Shown: positions 49,158-59,644 of the stretch, piece by piece
Numbering within the stretch: the stretch's first letter is position 1
How the letters are laid out: each line of letters opens with the position of its first letter
Assembly (NCBI GenBank): GCA_958496175.1
Contig: OY292278.1
Coordinates: 8,804,001 to 8,868,000 of the forward strand
Origin: Sisyra terminalis
Taxonomy: Eukaryota > Arthropoda > Insecta > Neuroptera > Sisyridae
DNA length: 64,000 nucleotides
Direction of reading: 5' to 3'
Program-made: the position numbers and the translations under genes
The notes under the pieces: generated by a model
What the model was told of the DNA's origin: nothing
The model's input: only the letters and a program-made list of their open reading frames with translations
Databases searched by the model: none

Positions 49158-49254
49158 GTCTAATCCACATTCATACTTACTAGAAGTACAATTATGCCAA
49201 ATATGAAGAAAATTCGGAACATCACTTTTTTTCGCAGTCCGCTTCACGTGAAAA
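49158..49254 (-). repeat. Right arm of the inverted repeat begun at 47512
   Basis: TAATCCACATTCATACTTAC, TAGAAGTACAATTATGCC and GTCCGCTTCACGTGAAA are the complement of the left arm. Its inner edge abuts the end of the family F element. Confidence 0.8.
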
Positions 49255-50050
49255 GCCCCCTTTTCCATTCTTTTGACCTAAAGAAACGACTTTAAAACTT
49301 TAATAAAAAAAAAATCAAATCCCACATCGTTATTTTTAAATTTTTTATACGACTTTTCCAACCATTCAACTGGACTTTAGTCTTGCTCTATATAAATCTT
49401 CAAACGACACGCAAGAATTTATCGTTTGATCGTATTCATTGCTATTAATCAAATCGAATAGGCCATATTTGACTTTGATTAATCACCCATTTTTATTTTC
49501 GATTGGACACAAAACGAAGAAAAGCTTGTCAGAAAATCGATCGTTATTAACTACTGTAACAATCATCGTGTATATTTGTCTCAAAAAATTAATATTTCCG
49601 ATATGGCAACACATTGAAATCCAAACTCGGCAATTTGCATAAAAAATCAATCAAAACTGAATTTTTCGTCCACTTAACCAACCGAATCCGGTGGGAGCTG
49701 AAAATTTGATTGGCACCTCAATTGTTTTTTTTGACGTTTGAAATATGGCGCCAAACATTAGGGTATTTAAATTTTTGATTTGGAATAAAAACGATTGGAA
49801 ACGATGACAGCTGATAATCATAATATGATTATCATTTAGCCGTGCAAACTATTTTTATTATTAGACATGTGCTGTTGCAGTCTTTCCGCCACGTCTTTGT
49901 CTTGTAAGTATACATTTTTAATGAGCTTATAATTAAAGCTTGTAACAACAAACGAACGGCTTTCAAAAAGCTCGTAAAACATTGATTTTTTTTATTTATA
50001 CAATTTCATTGTTCTGCATATGTCGCTTTACATCATTTGCTTTGCTTCTG
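49255..50050. promoter_or_regulatory. Unique island with a perfect inverted TAATC palindrome and E-box; enhancer candidate
   Basis: At 49813-49833 GATAATCATA, one A, then TATGATTATC form a perfect 10-bp inverted repeat containing two K50-homeodomain-like TAATC sites. A CAGCTG E-box overlaps its left end (49808-49813). A second E-box-like CATGTG lies about 35 bp downstream. The surrounding 49300-50030 is repeat-free. A chance frame at 49439-49642 has no domain. A regulatory role is inferred from motifs alone. Confidence 0.35.
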
Positions 50051-50465
50051 TGGAAATATTTTTAAAGGGTTTTATTATAATCATTATTAATTCAAGCACT
50101 CGGAAGTGAACTTCTAAAATTCTGGAATATAACATTAAAATTATGGAGGGTGGGAGACTAGGATTGAGAAAAACACATTGGGAAAATTAGAGTTTTCTTT
50201 TTGGCGTTTCCTCGCTAGATTTACTTTAATTTTCTCTATAATTTTCTCGTATTTATAATATTTCTTGGTGTTTGAATATATGCCTAATCAAATGTGATGG
50301 GGTGTATAAATTATTTGGGGTATTTATGAGTTATAAACACGCACTCTAGTGAAAAAAAAAACGATGAATATTGTGATCCTGTAAAAATATCTTATATTTT
50401 TTTTCTAAATATTTTGAACCACCAAAAGTGCCAATTTTTTTTTTTTTGTTCTAAAGATTTAACGA
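50051..50465. other. Intron 1, AT-rich, no feature seen
   Basis: No ORF or repeat that I can support. Confidence 0.45.
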
Positions 50466-50470
50466 TCCCC

Positions 50471-50905
50471 GTAAAGAATTACGGCTTTTTTTCGATTAGT
50501 CTTAAAAAATATGAACTAAAATGATCTTAAATCCCTTGACTTTTGTGACTGCATTATAATACTATGAAATAATATTTCACCAAGCGCCAAAAATTTAATG
50601 ATTTAAGGGGTAAAACTTTTCAACCCTCATAGAGAATTAGAGCATCATTTTTTGAATAATCTTTATTAAGTATTAGTTAGAAAACCCATAAAGAATTACG
50701 GATTTTTTTTCGATTAATCTTAAAAAATATGAATTAAAATGATCTCGAAGCCCTTGATTTTTGTGATTGAAATATAATACTATGAAATAATATTTCACTA
50801 AGCGCCAAAAATCTAATGATTTAAGGGGTAAAACTTTTCAACCCTCATAAAGAAATGAGAGCATCATTTTTTGATTAATCTTTATTAAGTATTAATTAGA
50901 AAAGG
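50471..50905. repeat. Tandem duplication, about 214-bp unit, two copies
   Basis: TAAAGAATTACGG starts at about 50473 and again at 50687. Both copies share TCTTAAAAAATATGAA, ATACTATGAAATAATATTTCAC, AAGCGCCAAAAAT, AATGATTTAAGGGGTAAAAC and GAGCATCATTTTTTGA. Confidence 0.9.
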
Positions 50906-51520
50906 GTAGGTATTTTTTTTCAAAATTCCCTATGTTTGTTGGTATCTGGCAAAAAGAACTTTTTTGGCGGTTTTGATTAAAATTTGACCAAAACATAAAT
51001 TCATATTTTGTATCATATGATGTACAAAAAGTTATGTAAGATTTTAGCACACAAAAAAAAGTTTAGAGATTACTTCTTTTTTTTAACTATTGTCTAATGT
51101 TTTTAAAAATACGAAAAAATTAGATATAGTCGAACGATGATAGAGGATTATATAGAAAAAAAAATTAAGGTGTACCAAATGATTTTGGCATAAAAAAAAA
51201 TTTTTGAAAAAATTAATTGTATTTTTAACAATGATCGATTGATCTGATTCATGAACGAATTTTTCTCGGAATACTACTTAGTGATATCTTGAAACTCATA
51301 AGTACTTTTTTCGGTATTATCAAACAGTTTCAAAGAATTTTGATTTCGAAAAAAAAATATTTTTATTTTTTACACAAAAACGCGTTATATTTTAGAGTTG
51401 AAACTTGGCTGAGATGTTGTCCATACTGTAAGGTATTTTCAGAAAAAAAATTAGCCCGATTGCAATGGAGGCATTTTAGACCATCTTATCTGGCGAGGGT
51501 CTTTCCAAGCGACTATTTTT
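50906..51520. other. Intron 1, no feature seen
   Basis: A chance frame (51289-51534, +) has no recognisable domain. Confidence 0.45.
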
Positions 51521-51523
51521 TAA

Positions 51524-51735
51524 AATTAGCTTAATAACGTATGTTATTAAACCCTGAACTTTTTTGTCGAAAAAATTTTGAATTTTTCCTGAATTTCGGT
51601 AACATAAATTCATATTTTATTCTTAAATTTACAAGCGATTTTTTTTAATTTTTAAAACTAGCTTAATAACTTAAGTTATTAAACCCTGAACTTTTTTGTC
51701 GAAAAAAAATTTGAATTTTTCCAGAATTTTGGTTT
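51524..51735. repeat. Tandem duplication, about 130-bp unit, two copies
   Basis: AGCTTAATAAC(G/T)TA(T/A)GTTATT followed by AAACCCTGAACTTTTTTGTC and GAATTTTTCC(T/A)GAATTT occurs at about 51528 and 51661. Confidence 0.85.
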
Positions 51736-51859
51736 ATATAAAACAAGAAAATTCACCCTTATAACTAGGTCATTCAGTTGTGAAACATTCTGTAACTTTT
51801 CGAATAATTCGAATGCTTAACTTTCAATTTTAATACTATGCTAATATTTTATGTAACAG

Positions 51860-52700
51860 GGGTAATGTGGAGCTCGACAAGTAGGGGAACTCACCGAAGC
51901 CAAAGCGCACCCCTTACAATGCAATGCCTCGATTTATTCGCTTTTGTGATTTGACTTTGATTTATCGCAAAGATGACCAATTTATTAAATGCGTTAAAAT
52001 ATTCCAAATGATAATTGCTTAAGAAGCGTGTTATATTAAGCAACAAATCGGATCGTCAAATTTCGTTTTGAATATATAATGAAAACCGAAAGTAAAGCTC
52101 GTTTGTTCCGCCTCTGGAATTTGCTCGAGGAAAATCCATTCCAACTACTTGATTTAACGCCTAAATGCGGTAAAGCTCATACGTCATCATTACCAGTCGA
52201 CATTTCTAATCTCGGATTACACAAACCTAATTTTATTTTATTTAACCTTTTTCCTGCACGCCCTTGTTCAACATCAGCACCCATACAAATTCCATCTTTG
52301 TTTTTCGCTTATTTCGCAAATGAATGTTCAATTCGTTTATTAGACGTGATCGTGATTTACTACTCAAATCAGTCGTTATTTAAAACCAATAACCGTAATT
52401 GGTATTGGTTCGATAAAAATCGACTTAAATCGGTCTCAATTACTTTTATTGGCTCGGCGAGAAAAAAATTTTTATTGGAAAATAATGGATTTGTAAAATG
52501 AAAGGTAATTATAAAATATTATGGTCTAATGATAGTGAAGAGGTCGAGGAAAACATTCGAAAATGTTTGCAAAGTGATTTTAATGATGTCGTAAAATTTG
52601 TATCAAGTGGACGCCGCCTCTGTTCCATCCTTTATTTTCGAGTGCTCGAAAAAAGGCTGCCATTAGTGGTTCTTAAGACTTTACAATACAGAGAATGAAA
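51860..52700 (+). other. Unique, less AT-rich island with a 140-codon ORF of unknown nature
   Basis: The longest open frame outside the homeobox exon runs 52079-52501 (+, 140 codons), followed at once by a second (52498-52698) whose ATG overlaps the first stop (AAATGA). The product begins MKTESKARLFRLWNLLEENP and contains RNWYWFDKNR, but I recognise no domain. Composition is more balanced than the flanks. It could be a small lineage-specific exon, a decayed mobile-element frame, or non-coding regulatory DNA that is open by chance. I do not call a gene. Confidence 0.25.
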
Positions 52701-54200
52701 TAAATAAACAGTTCTATTGATCGTAATTTCTACTTCTAATAGCTCAACTACTTAAAACAATAAAAATACAAATGGATAAGTCCGTAATAAAATCACTGAT
52801 ATATAATATATATAAAACAAAGGGGGCAATGTGTAACAGAGGCGAGTGCAATATAATTAAATGCATTTTTTCGATAAGAAAATTAATATGGCTGTATTGT
52901 GGGGGTTGTTTTGTGTCACACTTTTTCAATACAGCTATGCTCAAAAGTTTTGAAAATTGCAAGTGGATAACGGTATAATGTTATAGCGATTTTATTTTCG
53001 TTTATTTTTCGATGGCTTTGTGTAAATTTAGAAGAAATGTTAACTATGTTAATTAATTACTTTGGTGCTTACTAAAACCAGATTTACAGCCCATGGCCTA
53101 TACTTTTATACTTTTACTTTTTATACTTTTATACTTTTGTATACTTTTACTCCCTATTCCTGCCTAGGTCAGAAATTTGAACCAATTCCAGGATATTGCA
53201 TTCCAACAAATGTGAGAAAAACCGTTTAATTTTCTGGCTAAAAGAATATGCACATCGAAGAGTGCAACAGTACCCCGAAAATATTTATAATAGATGTTTT
53301 CTCAGGCCTCAATCGCCAAATTAGATCAATCTGGCCAAAGTTCTACTTAAGTTCCTTTTGTTACATTTTCATCCCCTTCTCCAAAAAGAAAATTATTTGA
53401 AAGAAATCAATGATACTTTGTTTTCTTTTTCTTCATTATTCTGGAGGCGTTTCTTCAAAGTTCCTCTGCACTGCATTCTAAAAGAACAATGCACTCCAAC
53501 TTTGTTGCAAGTTTCAATTGGTCAGATTTGCTTCTGAAATAAATCTCAGCAAATGGATCTTTATGGATGTTTTCCTGCTAATATCCAGGTAGCCCATAAT
53601 ACCTGAAAATAGCACGTGAAAGGTATTTGTCTTTCCCCTGCATGCAGTTGACTCATTATTTACCCTTATAGTTTGAAATCCTTATACTCTCTTAAATCGC
53701 AATGCCCTGTTAAAATACCTACTAGAATTCTTATATTGTTCCTTCCTAAAACTAGACATCAATTATATGTTCTTTCAATGGTCATCCAATGATTCTGAAG
53801 TCTAAAATTTTAAGCTAAACTTTTATAGTTGAAGAAAAATTGCAAAGAATTTGTATTACATTAAGTTAAAGTGTAGATCAATGATTCCTATCCCTTTAAA
53901 CCTTTAAATCCTTATCCCTAAACTGAAAAATTTTAGGGGGTGTTTAGGAGAACTATTGTTTCCTGAAAAATGAGCTTCTTTAACTTATCAAAGGCAACAA
54001 TTAAATCAATCAACCAATAGTCTTACCTAAGGAGAATGTATCAGAAATCAATTTACAATAAAAAGTTTAATATTTTGGCGAACGTAATACTTTAGTAGTT
54101 AAATTATATAAAGTGATTTTTCTAATTTGCTGAATTTTAAAAAATTTCCACAAAAAATCGTAATCAGTGGAGAATTTCAAATAAATTAATTTTAAGTAAA
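52701..54200. other. Intron 1, no feature seen except a short (ATACTTTT)n run
   Basis: 53098-53150 holds several ATACTTTT units. Chance frames on both strands at 52744-52978 overlap one another and show no domain. Confidence 0.5.
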
Positions 54201-54204
54201 CTGT

Positions 54205-54440
54205 AAATATATATTTGAACAAAAGTTCAATCAAATAATTTACTGACGTATTTCGATTGTCAAATCATCACATAGTAGTTACGGAGGCAATCGAAATACG
54301 TATTTGGGTAATAAGTCAGTAATTCATTAGTTTGAACTTTTGTTCAAATTTATAGTTTACTTTTGTAAATTATGTTGTCTAAAATAAGACTACAGTATAT
54401 TTCATATATTGTAAAAACAGTATAACTATCCAAAGTCAGC
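54205..54440. repeat. Family B repeat, short inverted pair
   Basis: TTTGAACAAAAGTTCAATCA ... GACGTATTTCGATTG on the left, and CAATCGAAATACGTATTTGG ... TTTGAACTTTTGTTCAAA on the right, ending CTATCCAAAGTCAGCG. The centre is nearly deleted, with CAAATCATCACATAGTAGTTACGGAGG left, so the leading CTGAGGAAG part of the signature is missing. Confidence 0.75.
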
Positions 54441-54559
54441 GAAAATAATTAAATTTAATTTTTGATATGTATAGTTCTTTATGTTTTACCAGCCAGCATT
54501 TTTAAAAAGTTTAAGTATCTTTCGAGAAACAGTGGCACCATTGGTTGATCCAAAACCAT

Positions 54560-54790
54560 AGTTTGAGATCGATCCGTGATTACTTTGAACTCATCACCTA
54601 GTAATTATGGAGTGATCCAATATTACTTGATGACCACTGATGAAGGTTGCTTGGCAATCGAAATACGTATCTGGGCAAAACGTCAGTAATTCATTTGATT
54701 GAACTTTTGTTCAAATTTTTGTTTATATGTATATTTCATATATCATTTCAATATATTTCATAAATTGTATGAACAATATAGCTGTTCAAA
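54560..54790 (+). repeat. Family B repeat, single right arm
   Basis: CTTGATGACCACTGATGAAG, GTTGC-TTG-GCAATC and GAAATACGTATCTGGG (core about 54637-54663), then ATTGAACTTTTGTTCAAAT and CTGTTCAAAATTAGCG. Most diverged arm of the family; orientation plus. Confidence 0.75.
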
Positions 54791-54906
54791 ATTAGCGAAA
54801 AATATAATTTAAGCTTTAGTTAATAAAGTATTTCTTAAGATTCCATAAGACCCGGAAATTCTCCACCGATTATGATTTGTTGAGGAAATTTTTTGAAACA
54901 ATAAAT

Positions 54907-55215
54907 GATAAAACTCAGATCTCAGCTTTTATTAAGTAAGAGGACAATTCAGGTTGCTTAGGATCGGTTTTTTTATTTAATACTTTTTAATATTCAAATT
55001 AGCTACGTTTCGTTACGTATCGAAACTTCATCAGGTTTCTTGAGTCACAAAAAATATAATTGTTTCAATTTAAACTCAATAATTTTTTTTTATTTAATTT
55101 AAATTGAAACAATTATACTCTTTGTGATTCAAGAAATCTGATGAAGTTACGATACGTAACGAAACGTAGCTAATTTGAATATTTAAAAATATTACCTGAA
55201 TTGTCTTCTTATTTT
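54907..55215. repeat. Family A repeat, inverted pair
   Basis: Arms from about AGGACAATTCAGGTTGC to the complement CCTGAATTGTCTTCTT. Signature cores lie at 55005-55034 (minus: CTGATGAA, GTTTCG-ATA-CGTAAC, GAAACGT) and 55138-55167 (plus: CTGATGAA, GTTACG-ATA-CGTAAC, GAAACGT). The centre is AATTGTTTCAATTTAAA and its complement. No ORF. Confidence 0.9.
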
Positions 55216-56700
55216 TTAAAACCTTAAAAAATAAAGAAAATCACTTCATTTTGATTTGACTTCTATAGTGATACTATAATGTGAATTTTGATATTTTTAA
55301 AGAAGTTTTTTCAAGTGCATCTTTTCTAAAGAAATCGAAGATCTTTTTATCCAATGTATTAAAACTTCAGACCCACAAAACTTCGTTGATTTCCCCCATA
55401 AAATTCGCGAGATTTCGATTAAGCAAAAACGTTGTTAATTACGCAAATTTATTATTTCTTAAAATGCGGTCGCTTAATTTGTGAGACGAAGACATTTATT
55501 GAATTTTGATGTGTTCATTCCAGCGTACGACCAATGTAAGTTTCTTTGAAAACAATTTACCAAAGTTTTTACGGTCCCATATCAACCCATAAGCTTTGCG
55601 GCTGATCAAAGTCAATTTAGTGTATGTTTTTTCCCTCGTTTTTCTTCTTTTGTATATTATTAGTATATTATTTCTTCTTTTAATGTATTCGAGATATTAA
55701 TAGCTTTTTATCCATCATAAAAGACTATTTGCTCTCATCTCGTATTATTTGAAAATAAAACAAGCAGCCGCCAACGAGATTTGTGGAATAATTAACCGAT
55801 ACCATGGAGATTGGATGGAAGTCGTAAAAAAGATAAATCGATTTGTTCCTGGTGATCGAAGACAAAGATGGACATTGGTGGTGTGATGATTGAAATGTTG
55901 GGAATTCTTGAAATTAAATACTTTTTCGAATAGGCACCGATGAATTAGCTTATTTTCGTATTGTTGGTGTATGGCCTAGGAATTGAAAAGAAACAAAAGT
56001 AATATGATCGATTGTGAATGGAAGAAAGATGTGTTGATATTTTTCTGAATATTGGATCCCCATTAAGTAAGTGCTTAAAAGTTATTATTTAATTTTTTTT
56101 CTTTTGATAATCAAATTAATTTTTTCTAGCTATATCAGCTTTGTATCTCGCTCGTGTAGACACGTTTTTTTCGGTATGCTCTTTTCCAAACTTGATTAGA
56201 CTGTAATATATTAGACTTACGAAACTAATTTAAGTGGATTTACGAGTTACAATCAAAAGCCGCGATGATTAAACTGGTATTTGTTTGATTGAATTAATTG
56301 TTATTACACTAATTATGGTCACTGAGCCCAATATATACAGCCAATCAAATTTATTTTGAATTATACTCGTTTTTTTTTTGTTCCGAGGAATTGGATGGCC
56401 GAAGAGAAAGGGAGAAGAAACTATGAGATTTGATGTTGTTGGAAATCGAATTAGTCATACATCATTATAGGCTATATGGGTAGGATAGGTGATTGCCTTT
56501 ATGATGATGATCTCATAGAAAAAAACACGGTTTTACTTAAAAGTATATTTGCTTTAAATTTTAAGGGTGGAAAAAGATTTTTGTAATCTACTATCAAAAC
56601 ACAAATATCGCATCACAAGTGGCAAAAATTTGATTTAAACATTAATTTAATTTCTCTTATTAAAAATTAATATAAAGATTATAATTTTGAAATTAATTAT
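55216..56700. other. Intron 1, no feature seen; partly less AT-rich
   Basis: No delimited repeat. 55740-56020 and 56380-56480 are a little less AT-rich. A chance frame at 55281-55484 has no domain. Confidence 0.4.
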
Positions 56701-56714
56701 TTATTGTTCGTATT

Positions 56715-56830
56715 TTTAGTTTGCCTGAAGAAACAGAAATAAAGTCAATAAAGTTTACGAAACGTTGCAATTTTTATAATTTGAGATAGTCATTTATAAA
56801 GTCCAAATCCCAAGATACAAAACTTATTAA
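56715..56830 (+). repeat. Family C repeat, solo right arm
   Basis: GCCTGAAGAAACAGAAATAAAG ... ACGAAACGTTGCAATTTTTATAATTTGA ... AGTCCAAATCCCAAGATACAAAACTTATTAAT, matching the right arm at about 18100-18210. A short insertion (TCAATAAAGTT) separates the two halves of the signature here. Confidence 0.8.
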
Positions 56831-56989
56831 TCAATATAAAGATTTGGAAACAGTGATAATAAAATAAATAATAAAATAATAAAAGCGATATTTGGAATTC
56901 AATCTCTAACCATTAACTTATAAGGAATTCAATAACTTTATAATGCGATTTCCTTTAAAAGTGTGGAATTAAAAGAACTAGAAGCAGTT

Positions 56990-57545
56990 TTCTAACCTTC
57001 GTTTTGTAGACGATATAAATTTAATTGCGAACTGGAAAAAAGGCTGTTGAAAGCTTGAAATTTTGATCCAAGATTTTGGTAAAAAAATTAACATCAATTA
57101 GACCAAAATAATGGTCATTGATTACGCAAACGAATTTCAAAATTGGCCGAAAAGAAAGGCCTTTTGTAGTGGTTTGATTCGTTAAACTAGATTCGTTGCC
57201 GTAAAAATCCAGTTTATGGAATTATATAATTAAACGACGCATGAAAATCGTACAATTTTCTATGGTAAAACTATCCAAATTATGAAAAAATCGCTACATT
57301 ACAAAAGCTTAAATTTAGATTAGTTAAAACTCAGGTTTTTCCTATTTTATTACACTTCAAAGACTAGGACTATCCGTAGCGCAGATCAACTACGAATTGA
57401 TGCCTTTAAAATTTGGGTTTGGAGGAAAATGTTACCAATTCCATGGACGGCTTGAAGAATAAAAGTTTTAAAGGATGTCTTAATAGTTCAACAATTCTCT
57501 TCACTAACATATGAACGAATTTTTGTCCGTAAATCGAGTATTTCA
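56990..57545 (+). pseudogene. Decayed non-LTR reverse transcriptase (RTE-like) remnant
   Basis: The plus strand reads FVDDINLIANWKKGC, the reverse-transcriptase F/YxDD catalytic box with its usual hydrophobic follow-up. Next is LEILIQDFGKKININ-stop-TKIMVID (compare GLKINxxKTKxMVI). After a broken middle comes SADQLRIDAFKIWVWRKML followed by PIPWTA (compare RIDAFEMWCWRRMLRIPWTA). Several in-frame stops and shifts make it non-functional. The second block is typical of RTE-like and related non-LTR retrotransposons. Element ends were not identified. Together with 37270-37450 it shows past activity of this class. Confidence 0.8.
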
Positions 57546-57854
57546 TTTTTCAAACGCAATTAAATTTCATAGACCTACTGCAAACTATACACAGCCTTAA
57601 ATAATATAATTATACAGTGCAAACATGGTTTTAACGTAATTGTGTCTGCAGACCAGCTACAAACTTCAAAATTTCGACTCGGGAAAGTTAAAAAAAAGTC
57701 AATATTTGATTTAAAATTTTGGAAATTTGTAGCAGAAAATAAACACAGTATAAATCATTCAAATTAATTAAAGCCTTAATGGAAAATATCAAAGAACTTT
57801 TCGTTCCAATTAAGTACTATGATTATAAGTTTTAATGTCTTAAATAATTTTTTT

Positions 57855-58150
57855 AAATAAGAAGACAATTCAGGTTGTTTGAGATCGATTTTTTATTTAA
57901 TATTTTTATTTTTCAATTAGCTACGTTTCGTTACGTATCGCAACTTCATCAGGCAATTTAAATTCAATAAATAAATTTATTTATTGAATTTAAATAGAAA
58001 ATATTTTATTTTTGTGAAGCCTGATGAAGTTACGATATGTAACGAAACGTAGCTTATTGAATAGTGAAAATATAAAATAAAAAAACCAATCTTAAACAAC
58101 CTGAATTGTTTTCTTATTTAAAAAAATAGAAGCTGAGATCTGAATTTTAT
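57855..58150. repeat. Family A repeat, inverted pair
   Basis: Arms run from AAGACAATTCAGGTTGTTTG to the complement AAACAACCTGAATTGTTTTC, ending GCTGAGATCTGAATTTTATCG. Cores are at 57923-57952 (minus: CTGATGAA, GTTGCG-ATA-CGTAAC, GAAACGT) and 58021-58050 (plus: CTGATGAA, GTTACG-ATA-TGTAAC, GAAACGT). Both changed positions keep G-U pairing in the hairpin stem. Confidence 0.9.
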
Positions 58151-58159
58151 CGTCTATCT

Positions 58160-58600
58160 GTCTTAAATATTTTTTTTTTTCTTAACCAAAACTTTGTAGA
58201 AAAAAATAAACACTTGTTCGCTGTAATTTGAACTTAATAAAGTTAGCTAATCTTTCATCAAACTACCCCAATATATCCTAACATCTGTTGCATATATGAT
58301 CTCAAAAATTAAAGCTGTTTTTCCTAAAAAGAGTTACATGATGTAACTTATAAATCCCTTAACACCAAAGCTCAAATCTCTGGTTTATAAAAAAATGTCC
58401 TGTTTTTTAATATTATCGCTTTTGTGCTGAACATTGAGATCTTTGAAGCTAATTTGGCGGTTTTTCTCTATATTCCAATTTAAATCTTAGCGATACTTAC
58501 ACTTTTAACCAGTAAAAGTTCATTTTTTGTATTTTTTTTTTTGATAAGACAAATAATTTTTTAGATAATAAAGTTCCGGAATTGTCTTTACAAGGATTTC
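58160..58600. other. Intron 1, AT-rich, no feature seen
   Basis: No ORF or repeat that I can support. Confidence 0.45.
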
Positions 58601-59430
58601 TCACGTTTTGAAAATGGGACGTGGAGACCTAAGCTTCATAAACCACACAATTAAATCGAATATTTCAGATGGGAAACTTTTCCCAATACAATCCTTTGAT
58701 ATCGAGCAAAAGATCACACGGTCGATTAGATCAAAAGACAGGCGCCCTTTTGTACCTTTTTATCCATCGCGTCTTCTTCTTCTTCGTCTTCTTCTTCGAT
58801 GATTGATCTTTTCAATAAAACAAAAAGGAAACTAAACCTAATTCAAAAGAACACATTATTGATAAATTGATCACGTACATCATCGCACAGTAGTGGGAAA
58901 TGGTAAACGCGCGTAATTCAAATCTTAAAGAAGTCGACCGCGAGGCAATCGATCGGCTCTAACCATCGTTTTTTTTTTGTTCGATTGAGCATTGGTTTTT
59001 TTTTTTCTTGTTTTGGAGGAAATCGGAGATGAAATAATGTTTATGTTCATTTCTGGGCAACAGAATCGGATTGTGAAAGCGTTCGCGGTAGCCAATCACG
59101 TAACGAATATTACAAATTGGAAGCCGCAATAATAATCATAATGATTTCTGGCCGCTATCGCGAGAATAACACAATTATTGTGAGATTATCGTGTTGGTGG
59201 TAGGCTCATCTCTTCCATTATATTATACCTATATAAATAAGATGAATTGCAATGAGATGTTGCCGATACCGAACGCAAAACACTCAAGTATTTTACAATC
59301 ATCTGACGATAATCAGCTAATATTATCGAATTACACCCTTGCAAATTACAAGATTTGATTGATTTACGTAAAGCCAATCCAATATGCGAATACTTACGTA
59401 TTTTATGCAAGCTTCTGACTTCTGAAACCT
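58601..59430. other. Unique, less AT-rich island; possible regulatory DNA
   Basis: Includes a CTTCTTCTTCTTCGTC triplet run at about 58769-58797 and GC-richer DNA at 58900-59180. Chance frames (58608-58802 +, 59186-59437 -) show no domain. Regulatory role inferred only. Confidence 0.3.
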
Positions 59431-59644
59431 GGTTCAAAGTATGCTAGTAAATTGGGAAAAAAATTCTGTTGAAACAGTAAAGAACTTACATCTTTACTTA
59501 GATGATTTGCTTCTGAAATAAATCTCTCTTTTTATTCATTTTTGAAATAATGCAAAAGATTTTGCATTGTGGTCGGGATAGTAATTATATTTTTTTGCAT
59601 TCATCTGGCCAAAAAATTTGAAAACTAATACCCAAAGATTTTTG

